Made by a program: the position numbers and the translations under genes. The notes beneath the pieces were generated by a model. The model was given only the letters and a program-made list of their open reading frames with translations. It did not search any database and had not been told where the DNA came from. From NCBI GenBank assembly GCA_964641965.1, contig CAZXLD010000026.1:1-62599 (forward strand): a stretch of 62,599 bases of DNA, written 5' to 3'. Every line of letters starts with the position of its first letter. Position 1 is the stretch's first letter. Source of the DNA: JAJDFU01 sp964641965 (GTDB lineage: Bacteria; Bacteroidota; Bacteroidia; Chitinophagales; Saprospiraceae). Below are positions 1-8,559 of the stretch, in pieces.

Positions 1-56
1 GCATCCAGCATCCAGCATCCAGCATCCAGCATCCAGCATCCAGCATCCAGCATCCC
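1..56. repeat. Heptanucleotide tandem array (copy A, cut by window edge)
   Basis: Seven perfect copies of the 7-mer GCATCCA followed by GCATCCC. The array begins at base 1, so it probably continues to the left. It lies about 50 bp beyond the 3' end of the minus-strand TonB receptor gene. The same word (CATCCAGC) forms one module of the larger arrays near 6.7 kb and 21.8 kb, so I read this as one arm of the same composite repeat family. Confidence 0.9.
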
Positions 57-108
57 ATCTCCTTACTTCAATTAATCATTGGTTAATACCCTTTATCGGG
101 TTCTTATA

Positions 109-2217
109 TTATTCAAACGAAACAAACATTCCCAGAAAAAAGGACCAGTCTGATGCCGGAAGAACCGGAGCGCTCACCATACCATCGGCTGAGAACTGAT
201 AACTGAACACTTGCTGAAATCCAAACGGATTTCTGACCGAACAGTAAAGTACCGTAAAATTGCCTTTGATATGAGTCAAGTAACTCAAATTGAGATTCAA
301 ATTGTGATAAGCCGGGGCAGTATCTTCCAGAAACTGTTCTGAATTCGGATTGAAATACGTGCGCCCGGAAGCAAATGTATAGGCAAGCCCCAATCGAATA
401 GGCGCTTGCTTTAAACTGTAGTTGGCCACCAAATTAGCGGTGTGCGGAGTAATGAAATCAGGCGTTGCCTCAACAGGATAATCTCTAAACTCTCGTTTTG
501 AATCCAGGAAAGAATAGGTAATCCAATAATCCAGGCCTTTAATGGTTTTCTTATCCCGCCAAAAGAGGTCAATTCCCCTGGCATAGCCCCGCCCCTTATT
601 GTCCAACGACTGGTCAGGTAATAGCCGTACCAGGTCGTGATAGGGTTTCCAATACGCTTCTACCCGGAAGGTATAATTCGGGTTCATCCATTGGTAATTA
701 GCCAAAAAATGAGCCGATCGTTCATAATCTAGAGGTTGCCCCAAACGGAGCCATTCCGATTCCGGACGCTGATAGAACTGGCCGTATGCTAAAGAAAGCT
801 GGCTATACTTCCCTGTTTTATATGCCACGGAAAAACGGGGAGCGAGATTAACGGCATCCACCAGTTGATCGTATTCTGTTCGCAAGCCCAGCCGAAACGC
901 CCATTTCTTACCCATATTGATGTCAGCCTCCGCAAAACCAGCCGCATACCAGCCCCGCACGACAGCTTCCAATTCATTTCTCCCATGTGATTCGTCTAGC
1001 AATTGGGCCTCCCCTCCAAACTTCAAATAAACGTTTCGTCCTATGTCCCTGCCCAGAGTTAGTTTGCCTTGAGCCAAAATTCCGTTGAGTCCAAACTGAT
1101 CCGATTCTATTTTTGTATTATCGGTATCCCAACCCAGAGATAGGCCCGAATACAGACTCCACCGGTCCTTCAAAATACCCTGGAAAGAATTATTGATAAA
1201 TAAATTCTGATTTCGGTTGGAGAAGTTAATCGCACGATCCGGCCGATCAAGATCCGGGAAACGCATTCCGATCCTTCCCTGTTGATACTGAAGGTAAGAT
1301 TTGAACAACCCACTTTGCGTTTTATGCAGGACACCTACTGAACCTTCTCCGCCCGTAGGCGGGATCACCCAATCCCGATTTTGGGGGACGATGCGCATCA
1401 ACGGCAACAGATTCGTATATCCACCATTCACCAATAAAGCTGTTTTTCGATTCCATAAATGGGTGTGAGAAAGGTTTACCCCCGCCATGTTCAGACTAAA
1501 ACCTGTAGATGTTTTATTTGGAAGATCCTGAGTCTCCAGCAGGATGACTGAAGACAATGCTTGTCCGTATTCTGCTGAATAACCACCAGTTGCAAAGAGC
1601 GTACCTTTAAAGGCAAAAGGATCAAACCGGCCTCTTCCCGGAACATCTGGCACTGAGCTAAAAAAAGGCCGTTGCACTTGCATGCCATTGATAAAAGTCC
1701 GGGTTTCGTAAGCTTCTCCCCCACGCACAAAAATCCCAGTCTGATCTCCAACCGGCGAAACCCCGGGCAGGGTTCCTAATGCTCCGTAAATATCGCCTTG
1801 CGATCCCGCATTGGTCACAATATCAAGCGGTTTCAATAAAGCAGACTTTTTCTCATCCCCCGCTTCAAAAGCACCTGCTGTGATAACGATTTCATTTAAA
1901 GTAGCACTGGCAGCTTTCAGTTCAATGTGCAGAAAAAGGGTATCCGAATCGATTTGGATGGTGGTTTGGTAGGTTTCATATCCAATCGACTGCACGATTA
2001 AACGGGCTTCGCCTTGTTCAGTAGTGGCAAAGGCAAAGATCCCTTTTTCGTCGGACGCTCCTCCATCAAAGACCTCATCCAGATATACGTTGGCATAGGC
2101 TATCGCTTTGCCTTTGGTGTTCAATAGCTTCCCAATAATAATAGCCTGAGCATTGGTAGATTGCCAAAAGGCGAATACCAGGTACAGGCAACTCCCAACT
2201 AGGTACCATCGATTCAT
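109..2217 (-). CDS. TonB-dependent receptor with carboxypeptidase-regulatory-like domain
   Basis: A 702-residue outer-membrane transporter. A signal peptide (residues 1-24, ending near STNA/QA) is followed by a CarboxypepD_reg-like beta-sandwich (about 25-110; segments GKLLNTKGKAIAYANVYLDE and VQSIGYETYQT). A plug domain follows (about 110-230, with LGTLPGVSPVG and FVRGGEAYETRTFINGMQ), then a beta-barrel to the C terminus. Members of the family import siderophores, cobalamin or glycans with energy from TonB-ExbBD. The substrate cannot be read here, and no SusD partner is adjacent. The gene follows the TPR-like gene by 33 bp on the same strand, so the two are probably cotranscribed. The heptad repeat A lies directly downstream. 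Confidence 0.9.
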   Translation of the reverse strand: MNRWYLVGSCLYLVFAFWQSTNAQAIIIGKLLNTKGKAIAYANVYLDEVFDGGASDEKGIFAFATTEQGEARLIVQSIGYETYQTTIQIDSDTLFLHIELKAASATLNEIVITAGAFEAGDEKKSALLKPLDIVTNAGSQGDIYGALGTLPGVSPVGDQTGIFVRGGEAYETRTFINGMQVQRPFFSSVPDVPGRGRFDPFAFKGTLFATGGYSAEYGQALSSVILLETQDLPNKTSTGFSLNMAGVNLSHTHLWNRKTALLVNGGYTNLLPLMRIVPQNRDWVIPPTGGEGSVGVLHKTQSGLFKSYLQYQQGRIGMRFPDLDRPDRAINFSNRNQNLFINNSFQGILKDRWSLYSGLSLGWDTDNTKIESDQFGLNGILAQGKLTLGRDIGRNVYLKFGGEAQLLDESHGRNELEAVVRGWYAAGFAEADINMGKKWAFRLGLRTEYDQLVDAVNLAPRFSVAYKTGKYSQLSLAYGQFYQRPESEWLRLGQPLDYERSAHFLANYQWMNPNYTFRVEAYWKPYHDLVRLLPDQSLDNKGRGYARGIDLFWRDKKTIKGLDYWITYSFLDSKREFRDYPVEATPDFITPHTANLVANYSLKQAPIRLGLAYTFASGRTYFNPNSEQFLEDTAPAYHNLNLNLSYLTHIKGNFTVLYCSVRNPFGFQQVFSYQFSADGMVSAPVLPASDWSFFLGMFVSFE

Positions 2218-2250
2218 TTCCAGAGTGTTGAGCTGAATGATGAATACCTA

Positions 2251-2988
2251 CTAGCGACCCTCCAGTTGGGCCATTAATTCACCTAGCCGGTAATGATCCG
2301 GAAATTTGCGTAGCCCTTGTTTGCAATAGAGAATGGCATTTTCGTAATGCCCTTCCCGTTGGTAATACATTGCCAGATAAAGATAAGCTTCATCCTTACC
2401 CCAGGTAGGCGCATGGTCGTAAGCTGCGCTTTGATCTGGCAGACCGATGGCTTTAGTCAGGCACTTTTCGACTTCTTGTCCACCACCATACGCTTTCGGT
2501 GTATAATAGTCGCTGCGGCCAAGGCCCATCCACGCCCTCAGGTTGTCGGCATCCAACTTAATCGCCTTGTTGTAATGACGATCGGCTTTGTTGGAATATG
2601 GAACTGCCATATTGGGTTCAAAATTAATAGCCAAGCTGTAGAGCACACCGAGAAGCGCATGCTTTTCCGACGCTGCTTGTTTCAGACCTTCGAGTTGGTC
2701 AATCGTTTCTGTTAACCGAGCCTTGGCTTGCTCTTTTTGATCGATGGACATGTAAAAGATGACTTCTTGGTACATCCCATAGGACATCCAATAAGCGGTA
2801 GTTGAAGAGCCATCCTTACGGAATTCTATATCCAGCTCCTCTACAACAGGAAGTACTTCGTTTTCCCCAAGTTGAAAAGAGGCGTCGCGCGCATCCAATA
2901 TACGTTCTTGTATACCGGTCAGATATTCTTGAGCAAATAGAGAATAAGAGCCTAAGATCAGGCAAGTGAGGGTAAACAGTCGGGTCAT
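2251..2988 (-). CDS. Secreted TPR-like protein
   Basis: A 245-residue protein. I start it at the ATG at 2988, because this puts a clean signal peptide (MTRLFTLTCLILGSYSLFAQ) at the N terminus; the longer frame adds a lysine-rich stretch in front. The C-terminal half shows TPR-like helix pairs: HYNKAIKLDADNLRAWMGLG (about 150-170) and DEAYLYLAMYYQREGHYENA with a following FPDH segment (about 200-235). TPR proteins serve as scaffolds. Its place between an MscS channel and a TonB receptor suggests a periplasmic accessory role, but no specific function can be assigned. Confidence 0.75.
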   Translation of the reverse strand: MTRLFTLTCLILGSYSLFAQEYLTGIQERILDARDASFQLGENEVLPVVEELDIEFRKDGSSTTAYWMSYGMYQEVIFYMSIDQKEQAKARLTETIDQLEGLKQAASEKHALLGVLYSLAINFEPNMAVPYSNKADRHYNKAIKLDADNLRAWMGLGRSDYYTPKAYGGGQEVEKCLTKAIGLPDQSAAYDHAPTWGKDEAYLYLAMYYQREGHYENAILYCKQGLRKFPDHYRLGELMAQLEGR

Positions 2989-3074
2989 TTCCTTTTTCTT
3001 AACAAATAAAAAGGACTGCGGCAATCATAGGCGTATTTTTCGGTGAGTGGTAATGGAAGATCGGTGGATGGCAT

Positions 3075-3938
3075 TCAAGCTTCTAAATCGGTGGTTTTTA
3101 TCCCATCCTTGTATTGAATGGTCCGGTAAGGGAATGGAATTTCAATTCCGGCTGACTGGTATAGCCCAACAATCTGTTCAAAGGTGTCGCATTTAGTGGT
3201 AAAACCGTCACCCTGGTTGGTTGTCCAAGCCCATGCTCGGAGAGTAACGAAAAAGTCCCCTAAAGCCAGTACCCGGACTCGTACTTTGGGCTCTCCCGCT
3301 TCTACCTGTTCAGGAGTTCGGCAATCCAGAACTAACGGATGAGCCTCCAGATAATCTCTCAGTATAGTTTTAGCCAAATCAATATTGGAATCGTAGGAAA
3401 TAGAAAGCTCTATAAAATTACATACCCGTTCTTCAATCAAATCAGAATTCACGATCACTTCATCGCTAATAATCGAATTGGGAATGACAATGCGCTGGTT
3501 TTGAAAATTGCGAATCACCGTATGTCGTAAGGTGATATCTTCTACGATTCCCTGAAGTGTATCGCGTACGATTACCCTGTCGTTAATCCGGTAAGGTTTG
3601 AATAGCACTATAAAAACTCCACTCACGATATTGCTCAGTGCCTGTTGGGAAGCCAAACCGACCGCTGCAGCCAAAATACCTGCACCGGCCAATAGCGAAT
3701 TGGCAAGGCCGCGCAAGGATTCTACCTGTGAAATCGCTAAACCGAAACCCGTCAAATAGACGACAGCACTAATCAGGTGCCCAAAAAAACGATAGTTGGT
3801 CGGGTCGTTTTTCTGCACCAGAGTGGATCGCAAAATCAACCGCCAATAGACCCTCCGAACCAAGTAAGCTACGATAAAGGTCGCCAGCAAAATGCCAACC
3901 ACGATCAAGTAGAGCAATGAACTTTCAAGGTTCTCCAT
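3075..3938 (-). CDS. MscS-family small-conductance mechanosensitive channel
   Basis: A 287-residue inner-membrane channel. The ATG at 3938 gives an N terminus leading straight into the first membrane helix (LLYLIVVGILLATFIVAYLV); the longer frame adds a non-membrane basic extension. Two further helices follow. The pore-lining TM3 has the small-residue pattern GAGILAAAVGLASQQALSNI, then the MscS beta domain (FKPYRINDRVIV, about 115-175) and a C-terminal alpha/beta domain. Such channels release solutes on hypo-osmotic shock. The protein is short, like E. coli MscS. It lies about 100 bp downstream of the 751-residue TonB receptor and may be in one transcription unit with it. Confidence 0.9.
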   Translation of the reverse strand: MENLESSLLYLIVVGILLATFIVAYLVRRVYWRLILRSTLVQKNDPTNYRFFGHLISAVVYLTGFGLAISQVESLRGLANSLLAGAGILAAAVGLASQQALSNIVSGVFIVLFKPYRINDRVIVRDTLQGIVEDITLRHTVIRNFQNQRIVIPNSIISDEVIVNSDLIEERVCNFIELSISYDSNIDLAKTILRDYLEAHPLVLDCRTPEQVEAGEPKVRVRVLALGDFFVTLRAWAWTTNQGDGFTTKCDTFEQIVGLYQSAGIEIPFPYRTIQYKDGIKTTDLEA

Positions 3939-4040
3939 GCAGCTATTCCTCCGTTTTAGTCGGCAATATGCAGAATCTTTCACCAAAAGAAGGAAAAAAA
4001 CGGAACACACCTGTTTTCATTCCACAATCCACCTCCTTTG

Positions 4041-6296
4041 TCAAAAGAACACACTTAGGCCGGCCCGGATGAAGAAAGGGTATCCTGGCGTAAAGTGGAG
4101 TTCGGAGACGGGTTGTGGCTCGTCAAACAGCCGAGATTCAGTGTCAAACTGTGCTTCATTCCATTCGGTATCAAAAAGATTTTCCACCATCAGACTTAAT
4201 TCAAATCGCTTGTGCGTATAATTCAAGTTGAGGTCGAATACCGTATAGCCAAGTGCAACCACAGAATTATCTTCGTTGGCAGGGCGATCCTGAATATACC
4301 GAAAACGAATGGCCCCGTTTAAACCAAAAGGCGCACGAAAACCTAGCCCTCCGGCGCTTGTCAGGCGAGGTGCCAGCGGAATCCGGTCTGCTTCCGGGTC
4401 GGCATCCAGAAACGAGGCATAGGCATAGTTTAGATCCGCATCCAGAAACAGCCAGGAAACTGGCTGAAGCCGAGCTGAGAAATCTACGCCCAACCGGCGA
4501 GTCGGGTTTCCGGCTTCCACAACCGCCTCATCCCCAACATACACGAATTCTTGCTGTAAGAATAAATGCCATAACGCCGCTTGAAGTAAAACCTTTGCAC
4601 TGGGCTTCCATTGAACGCCTAGGTCATTCCCGAAAGCCAGCGGAATTGTTCTTTCGGCTTGCTGAGTCACGACTACCCGCGCATCATTGGAATGGAATCC
4701 AATCCCATTTTTCAGGTACAATTGAAGAGTGGGCGTCAGCTGATACACCAGATTTAACTTGGGAGATACAACCACCTGATCCGCCGATTGAGTTTGGTAC
4801 ACCGAGTCTAGCCGATCATAATATTCAAACCTGAAGTAATCAGCTCGAATACCACCATTGAGAAGGAAAGGACCAATTTGTATCCGTTCATCTGCATATA
4901 CGGACACATTGGTTTGAAAGACATCCCCCAAAGATCGAGTTAGCAACATTTCTTGCCGATTTCGCGTATTGGAAAGCTCATTGTCCTGAATGCGATCGTG
5001 TCGAAGGTCAAAACCCAAACGGGAATGGAGGGAAGCACGCCCCCAGTCATCTTGTCGTTGATAACTACCTCTGTAGCCGAAGATATCGCGCTTTTCTCGT
5101 TGCCGAATCTGGTCTCCATTAATCGGGTCATTCAGGAAAAAGGTGAAGTTGGAATACAATTCAAAATTGTACCTGGAGTAATAAACCTGATTTGTAAAAA
5201 AAGCCTGTTCTCCCAGCGGCTTACGGTGCTTGATATAGAAATTGGTTCGTCCGGTGTGCCCTCCTTCCGTATCGTCAATAGCTCCAAAACGACCTATGAT
5301 CCCCTGATCAACTGCACGCTGCGGAATTTGTCCGGAGGCGTCCCACCGGCTTGTAAAGGTCGAACCTCCCAGTTGCATGGTGGAACCATTGGGTAGTATC
5401 CAATGAAATTTCCCTGTCAGATTGAGGCGATTGAAATTTTGAGGACTTTCAAAAGGACCATCGGTTTGTAGGTATTCCAAGCCCACATACGCATGTTGAT
5501 TCTTCTGATTTTCCGATTTTCCTAAGAGATCTGCCAGAACTACCCCCCGGAGCGATCCAAACTGGCCGGCTTCCAATTTGACCAATGAGCGATCCAGCCA
5601 ATTTCGAGTCTGATAGGAAACGTACCCGGCCGTTGTAAAGTCCCCCCGCTCGGCATAATAGGGTCCTTTCCCAAAATCAACCGTTTGGATCAATTCGGGG
5701 ATTACAAAATGAATATCTGCATAGCCTTGGCCGTGGGCATGCGAGACCATATTTACAGGCAACCCATCCACTTCAATGGCGACATCCGTACCATGGTCAA
5801 TATCGAATCCCCGCAAAAAAATCTGCTCCGCTTTACCCCCTCCCGCATGCTGTGCCGTAATTAAACCCGGCACAATACGCAATACATCTTGGGCAGACCG
5901 GACTGGTCTCAGTTGGATGTCCACTTGGCTTAAGGTCCTCAAGTTGGCAATTTCAGGAGCTGAGATTACGACCTGCTCCAAATCAAACGCGCTGGGTTGA
6001 AGGCGAATCAACAACTCTTCCGTCGGGTTTCGAATTTCCACCCGCTGAACTGCATAGCTAACATGTGAAACCGAAATAAAATCCACAATCGAGTCCGTCC
6101 GGAATGAAAAAGTACCGTTTTCGTCTGTTTCTGCTCCAAAAGCCTTCCCTTCAATCAATATCAAGGCTCCGCTTATGGGAGTACCGCTTTGGGCATCCTC
6201 CACCATTCCTCTGATCTCGTTATGGACATAGGCCCAACCAGGCGCATGGAACGAAATAAAAATGCAAAGCAGGAAAAGGTAAAATTGGTTATTCAT
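4041..6296 (-). CDS. TonB-dependent receptor with histidine-bearing plug
   Basis: A 751-residue outer-membrane receptor. It has a signal peptide (1-22), a CarboxypepD_reg-like domain (about 25-105), a plug (about 108-235) and a C-terminal barrel ending in ...RAGLSVFF, the aromatic end expected for BAM recognition. The plug carries several histidines near LRGFDIDHGTDVAIEVDG and NMVSHAHGQGYADIHF. The His/Gly/Asp pattern resembles a TonB-receptor subgroup of unknown substrate; a metal or metal chelate is a possible but unproven ligand. The first codons lie about 140 bp from the nearest heptads of array B, so its promoter must lie in or beside that repeat. Confidence 0.9.
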   Translation of the reverse strand: MNNQFYLFLLCIFISFHAPGWAYVHNEIRGMVEDAQSGTPISGALILIEGKAFGAETDENGTFSFRTDSIVDFISVSHVSYAVQRVEIRNPTEELLIRLQPSAFDLEQVVISAPEIANLRTLSQVDIQLRPVRSAQDVLRIVPGLITAQHAGGGKAEQIFLRGFDIDHGTDVAIEVDGLPVNMVSHAHGQGYADIHFVIPELIQTVDFGKGPYYAERGDFTTAGYVSYQTRNWLDRSLVKLEAGQFGSLRGVVLADLLGKSENQKNQHAYVGLEYLQTDGPFESPQNFNRLNLTGKFHWILPNGSTMQLGGSTFTSRWDASGQIPQRAVDQGIIGRFGAIDDTEGGHTGRTNFYIKHRKPLGEQAFFTNQVYYSRYNFELYSNFTFFLNDPINGDQIRQREKRDIFGYRGSYQRQDDWGRASLHSRLGFDLRHDRIQDNELSNTRNRQEMLLTRSLGDVFQTNVSVYADERIQIGPFLLNGGIRADYFRFEYYDRLDSVYQTQSADQVVVSPKLNLVYQLTPTLQLYLKNGIGFHSNDARVVVTQQAERTIPLAFGNDLGVQWKPSAKVLLQAALWHLFLQQEFVYVGDEAVVEAGNPTRRLGVDFSARLQPVSWLFLDADLNYAYASFLDADPEADRIPLAPRLTSAGGLGFRAPFGLNGAIRFRYIQDRPANEDNSVVALGYTVFDLNLNYTHKRFELSLMVENLFDTEWNEAQFDTESRLFDEPQPVSELHFTPGYPFFIRAGLSVFF

Positions 6297-6433
6297 GGTA
6301 GCTAGTTTTTACACGTCCAGATGTATTTATGCTTCGTTATAGCATACGATGTAAAAACCCGCTCCGGTTTGCCTTGCGGAATATTTTCATTTTTCAAATC
6401 CCTCAATTGAAGGAAAGCCAGCAAGAAAACCCG

Positions 6434-6808
6434 ACAAATGGCGAATGGCAAATTCCAAATGGCAAATGCCGAATGTGGAATGGCGAGTGCGGGGTGCGGA
6501 GTGACGAATGTGGAATGGCNNNNNNNNNNNNNNNNNNNNNNNNNNNNNNNNNNNNNNNNNNNNNNNNNNNNNNNNNNNNNNNNNNNNNNNNNNNNNNNNN
6601 NNNNNNNNNNNNNNNNNNNTGCATCGTCCACCGTGTACCGTGCATCGTCCACCGTGTACCGTGCATCGTCCACCGTCTACCGTGCATCGTCCATCGCACA
6701 TCGAGTATCCAGCATCCAGCTACAAGGATCACGCCTTTAGGCGTAAGTATCGCGCCGCAAGGCGCTAGCATCGCGCAGCGAGCATCGGCAAAGCGCGAAT
6801 CCAGCTAA
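6434..6808 (+). repeat. Composite heptad repeat array (copy B, interrupted by an N gap)
   Basis: The left arm (6434-6519) is twelve 7-mers in exact register ending in A/G-TG (gcgaatg, gcaaatg, tggaatg, cggggtg). It contains the 19-nt core CGAGTGCGGGGTGCGGAGT at 6484-6502. After the gap, the right arm (6620-6808) is 27 heptads in unbroken register: four 21-bp units of TGCATCG-TCCACCG-TGTACCG type, then AGTATCC/AGCATCC words, then 21-bp-spaced hairpins ACGCC-TTTA-GGCGT (6731-6744) and GCGCC-GCAA-GGCGC (6752-6765). Long reading frames are open through the arms in nearly all frames. The array fills the space between two minus-strand genes. Confidence 0.9.
6520..6619. other. Assembly gap (100 N)
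   Basis: Exactly 100 undetermined bases. The round number suggests a scaffolding placeholder rather than a measured length. It separates the two arms of repeat B. The continuous copy near 21.7-22.0 kb has a linker of some tens of bases at the equivalent place, so the true content may be shorter or longer than 100. Confidence 0.95.
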
Positions 6809-6812
6809 TCGA

Positions 6813-8357
6813 TCAGGAAACAGCCGAAGCTAACCATTCCTCCAGCGTACATTTTCGAATAAAGCTCTCTACCCAAGCTGGAGTATCAAAGAAAACGCGT
6901 TCTTTTTGGAGTATTGGTTGGGTTTTAAAGTTGGATAAGGAGGGTGAAAACCCCGAAAAAAAAGGCCGCACCTCTCCGGGTGGCAATACGGAGGCTTTTC
7001 CAATTTGCTTAAGGGTTTCCCATTGAAAAGAAGACAGTTCGCCAGCTTGGTTGAAGGCCCGTTTGGCTGCGGATAGATGGTATTCGATTCGATCCAACCA
7101 ACCCAACTCCAGTAGGCAAACCAAGTAGAGCAAGGCTGAAAAATAGTGCAGCTCTTCCCTCAAAAAAGCCGAACGTTCCAGAATAATTCGATTCAAATAA
7201 TCTATGGCTTTTTCATATTCGCCACACCCAAAATGCAAATATGCCAATTTGTAATAGAGGACAAGTATTCGGTGCTCGTCCATACTAGGTCCATATTCTC
7301 GTATGGTTTCTTCTACCTTGGGCACAAGCGCTAATCCTTTCCGATATGTTCCTTGTAAGTAGTGAAGGTTTAGTTCGGAAAGCACCAGATAAACCTGAGC
7401 AAGCATTTGGCTATTTGGATTAAACTGATCTTGTTGTTCTTCAATAAAGCCTTTAAACTGATTTAGGTATCTCGGATATTCAGCTACTTGTTCTTCGAGG
7501 AAATAGAATAGGAGTAAGTAGTACATGCCTCGAATAAACAGATCGGGATCTTTTACCCGAATTTGCTCATACAGATTCAAGAGATTAATCCAGTTTTTGG
7601 CAGCGGTGCGAGCCGATGGAAAGTCCAGCAGAATGTAGTGATACCACATCTTGGCTTGATACAAATTAATGCGTTCATTAAAAGTGAGACTTTCTTCGGA
7701 TCCGTACTTGGGAAGCATCAGCTGATAATAAGCCCGAATCGCTTTCCGGTCGGTTGAGGCTTTGGCATGCCCATACTGAATAAACCAACCTTGAATCTGG
7801 ATATTAAAATTGGAATACAAGCTTCCCCGATAGATAACCCGGCTTCGCTTCTCCGTTTCCTCCAGTAAGGTTTCCATTTTGTTTTCTACGGTCCGGCTTC
7901 GGGTAATGTGTCGGGCCTCAATCGTTTTCTCGAATTCAAGAATCTCCAGATGCAGTAAATCCTGGTGGTGGTTTACGGCAATGGGTTTGATTCGACCCAG
8001 TAGCTTCAAGGCTTGCATGTACAGCCCTTTTCCATACAGGATACGAGCAAAGTCGAGTTGTTCCCGTATTTGAATGTCGATATTCTTCTTAATGTGGATC
8101 AAACGCAGGCTGATCAGGATCTGCTGATACAAATGCCGCTTTAAGTTGGCGAGCTGGGGTTTTTCCACTTCGGGCAACCGGCTCAGGAGCTGTTGCTCGT
8201 CATATTCTTCAAGGCGGTCTAATACATCAAAAAGCTGAACGAATTTGGGGTCCATATTCGCCGAAAAACGATTGACGTAAAGCCGAAAACTCCTCTTCTC
8301 AGCCTTGGTCAAGGACTTGATCAACCTGAATAATATGTCCCTTGAAGGGTTGAACAT
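6813..8357 (-). CDS. Conserved-type helical protein of unknown function
   Basis: A 514-residue soluble protein that I cannot assign to a function. There is no signal peptide or membrane helix. It begins MFNPSRDILFRLIKSLTKAE and is predicted helical throughout, with amphipathic helix pairs resembling degenerate TPRs: LYYKLAYLHFGCGEYEKAID (about 370-390) and the preceding LAQVYLVLSELNLHYLQGTY. Such long cytoplasmic helical-repeat proteins are common as lineage-specific genes in Saprospiria; that is a general impression, not a search result. It is transcribed divergently from the P-II gene, with about 200 bp between the two starts. Array B begins only 5 bp after its stop codon. Confidence 0.75.
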   Translation of the reverse strand: MFNPSRDILFRLIKSLTKAEKRSFRLYVNRFSANMDPKFVQLFDVLDRLEEYDEQQLLSRLPEVEKPQLANLKRHLYQQILISLRLIHIKKNIDIQIREQLDFARILYGKGLYMQALKLLGRIKPIAVNHHQDLLHLEILEFEKTIEARHITRSRTVENKMETLLEETEKRSRVIYRGSLYSNFNIQIQGWFIQYGHAKASTDRKAIRAYYQLMLPKYGSEESLTFNERINLYQAKMWYHYILLDFPSARTAAKNWINLLNLYEQIRVKDPDLFIRGMYYLLLFYFLEEQVAEYPRYLNQFKGFIEEQQDQFNPNSQMLAQVYLVLSELNLHYLQGTYRKGLALVPKVEETIREYGPSMDEHRILVLYYKLAYLHFGCGEYEKAIDYLNRIILERSAFLREELHYFSALLYLVCLLELGWLDRIEYHLSAAKRAFNQAGELSSFQWETLKQIGKASVLPPGEVRPFFSGFSPSLSNFKTQPILQKERVFFDTPAWVESFIRKCTLEEWLASAVS

Positions 8358-8559
8358 AATAGAATACGTTACTTAATTTTCTATAAATCAATTTTTTAAC
8401 TAAAAAAGAAGGTCTTTGAAATTCACAAAATAGAATTATTCTTTATTTGCAGATTATGAAAATGGACGGTTCTTTGACTGTAATTAATGTGTTCATTCAA
8501 CATCTCCCATCCGCCAATGAATGGAGATGTGTGTAGAAAGGGGTAAAACCCAGGTGCCT

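Noticed and set aside
4253..4834. 193-codon plus-strand frame opposite the 751-residue TonB receptor
   Set aside because: It lies wholly inside a well-supported gene and its translation has no domain, signal or family pattern.
6620..6703. CRISPR-like regular 21-bp repeats
   Set aside because: The units are contiguous with no unique spacers between them, the period is a multiple of 7, and no cas genes are present.
6329..6808. Six overlapping reading frames across array B and similar frames in array C
   Set aside because: They are translations of heptad repeats in every frame, with 7-residue low-complexity repeats and the N gap inside. No frame has coding character.
8400..8470. Promoter for glnK, including a sigma-54 type
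   Set aside because: The AT-rich stretch has a partial -7 (TTTATTTG) and a TTTG upstream, but with wrong spacing. No TGGCAC-N5-TTGCA element was found.
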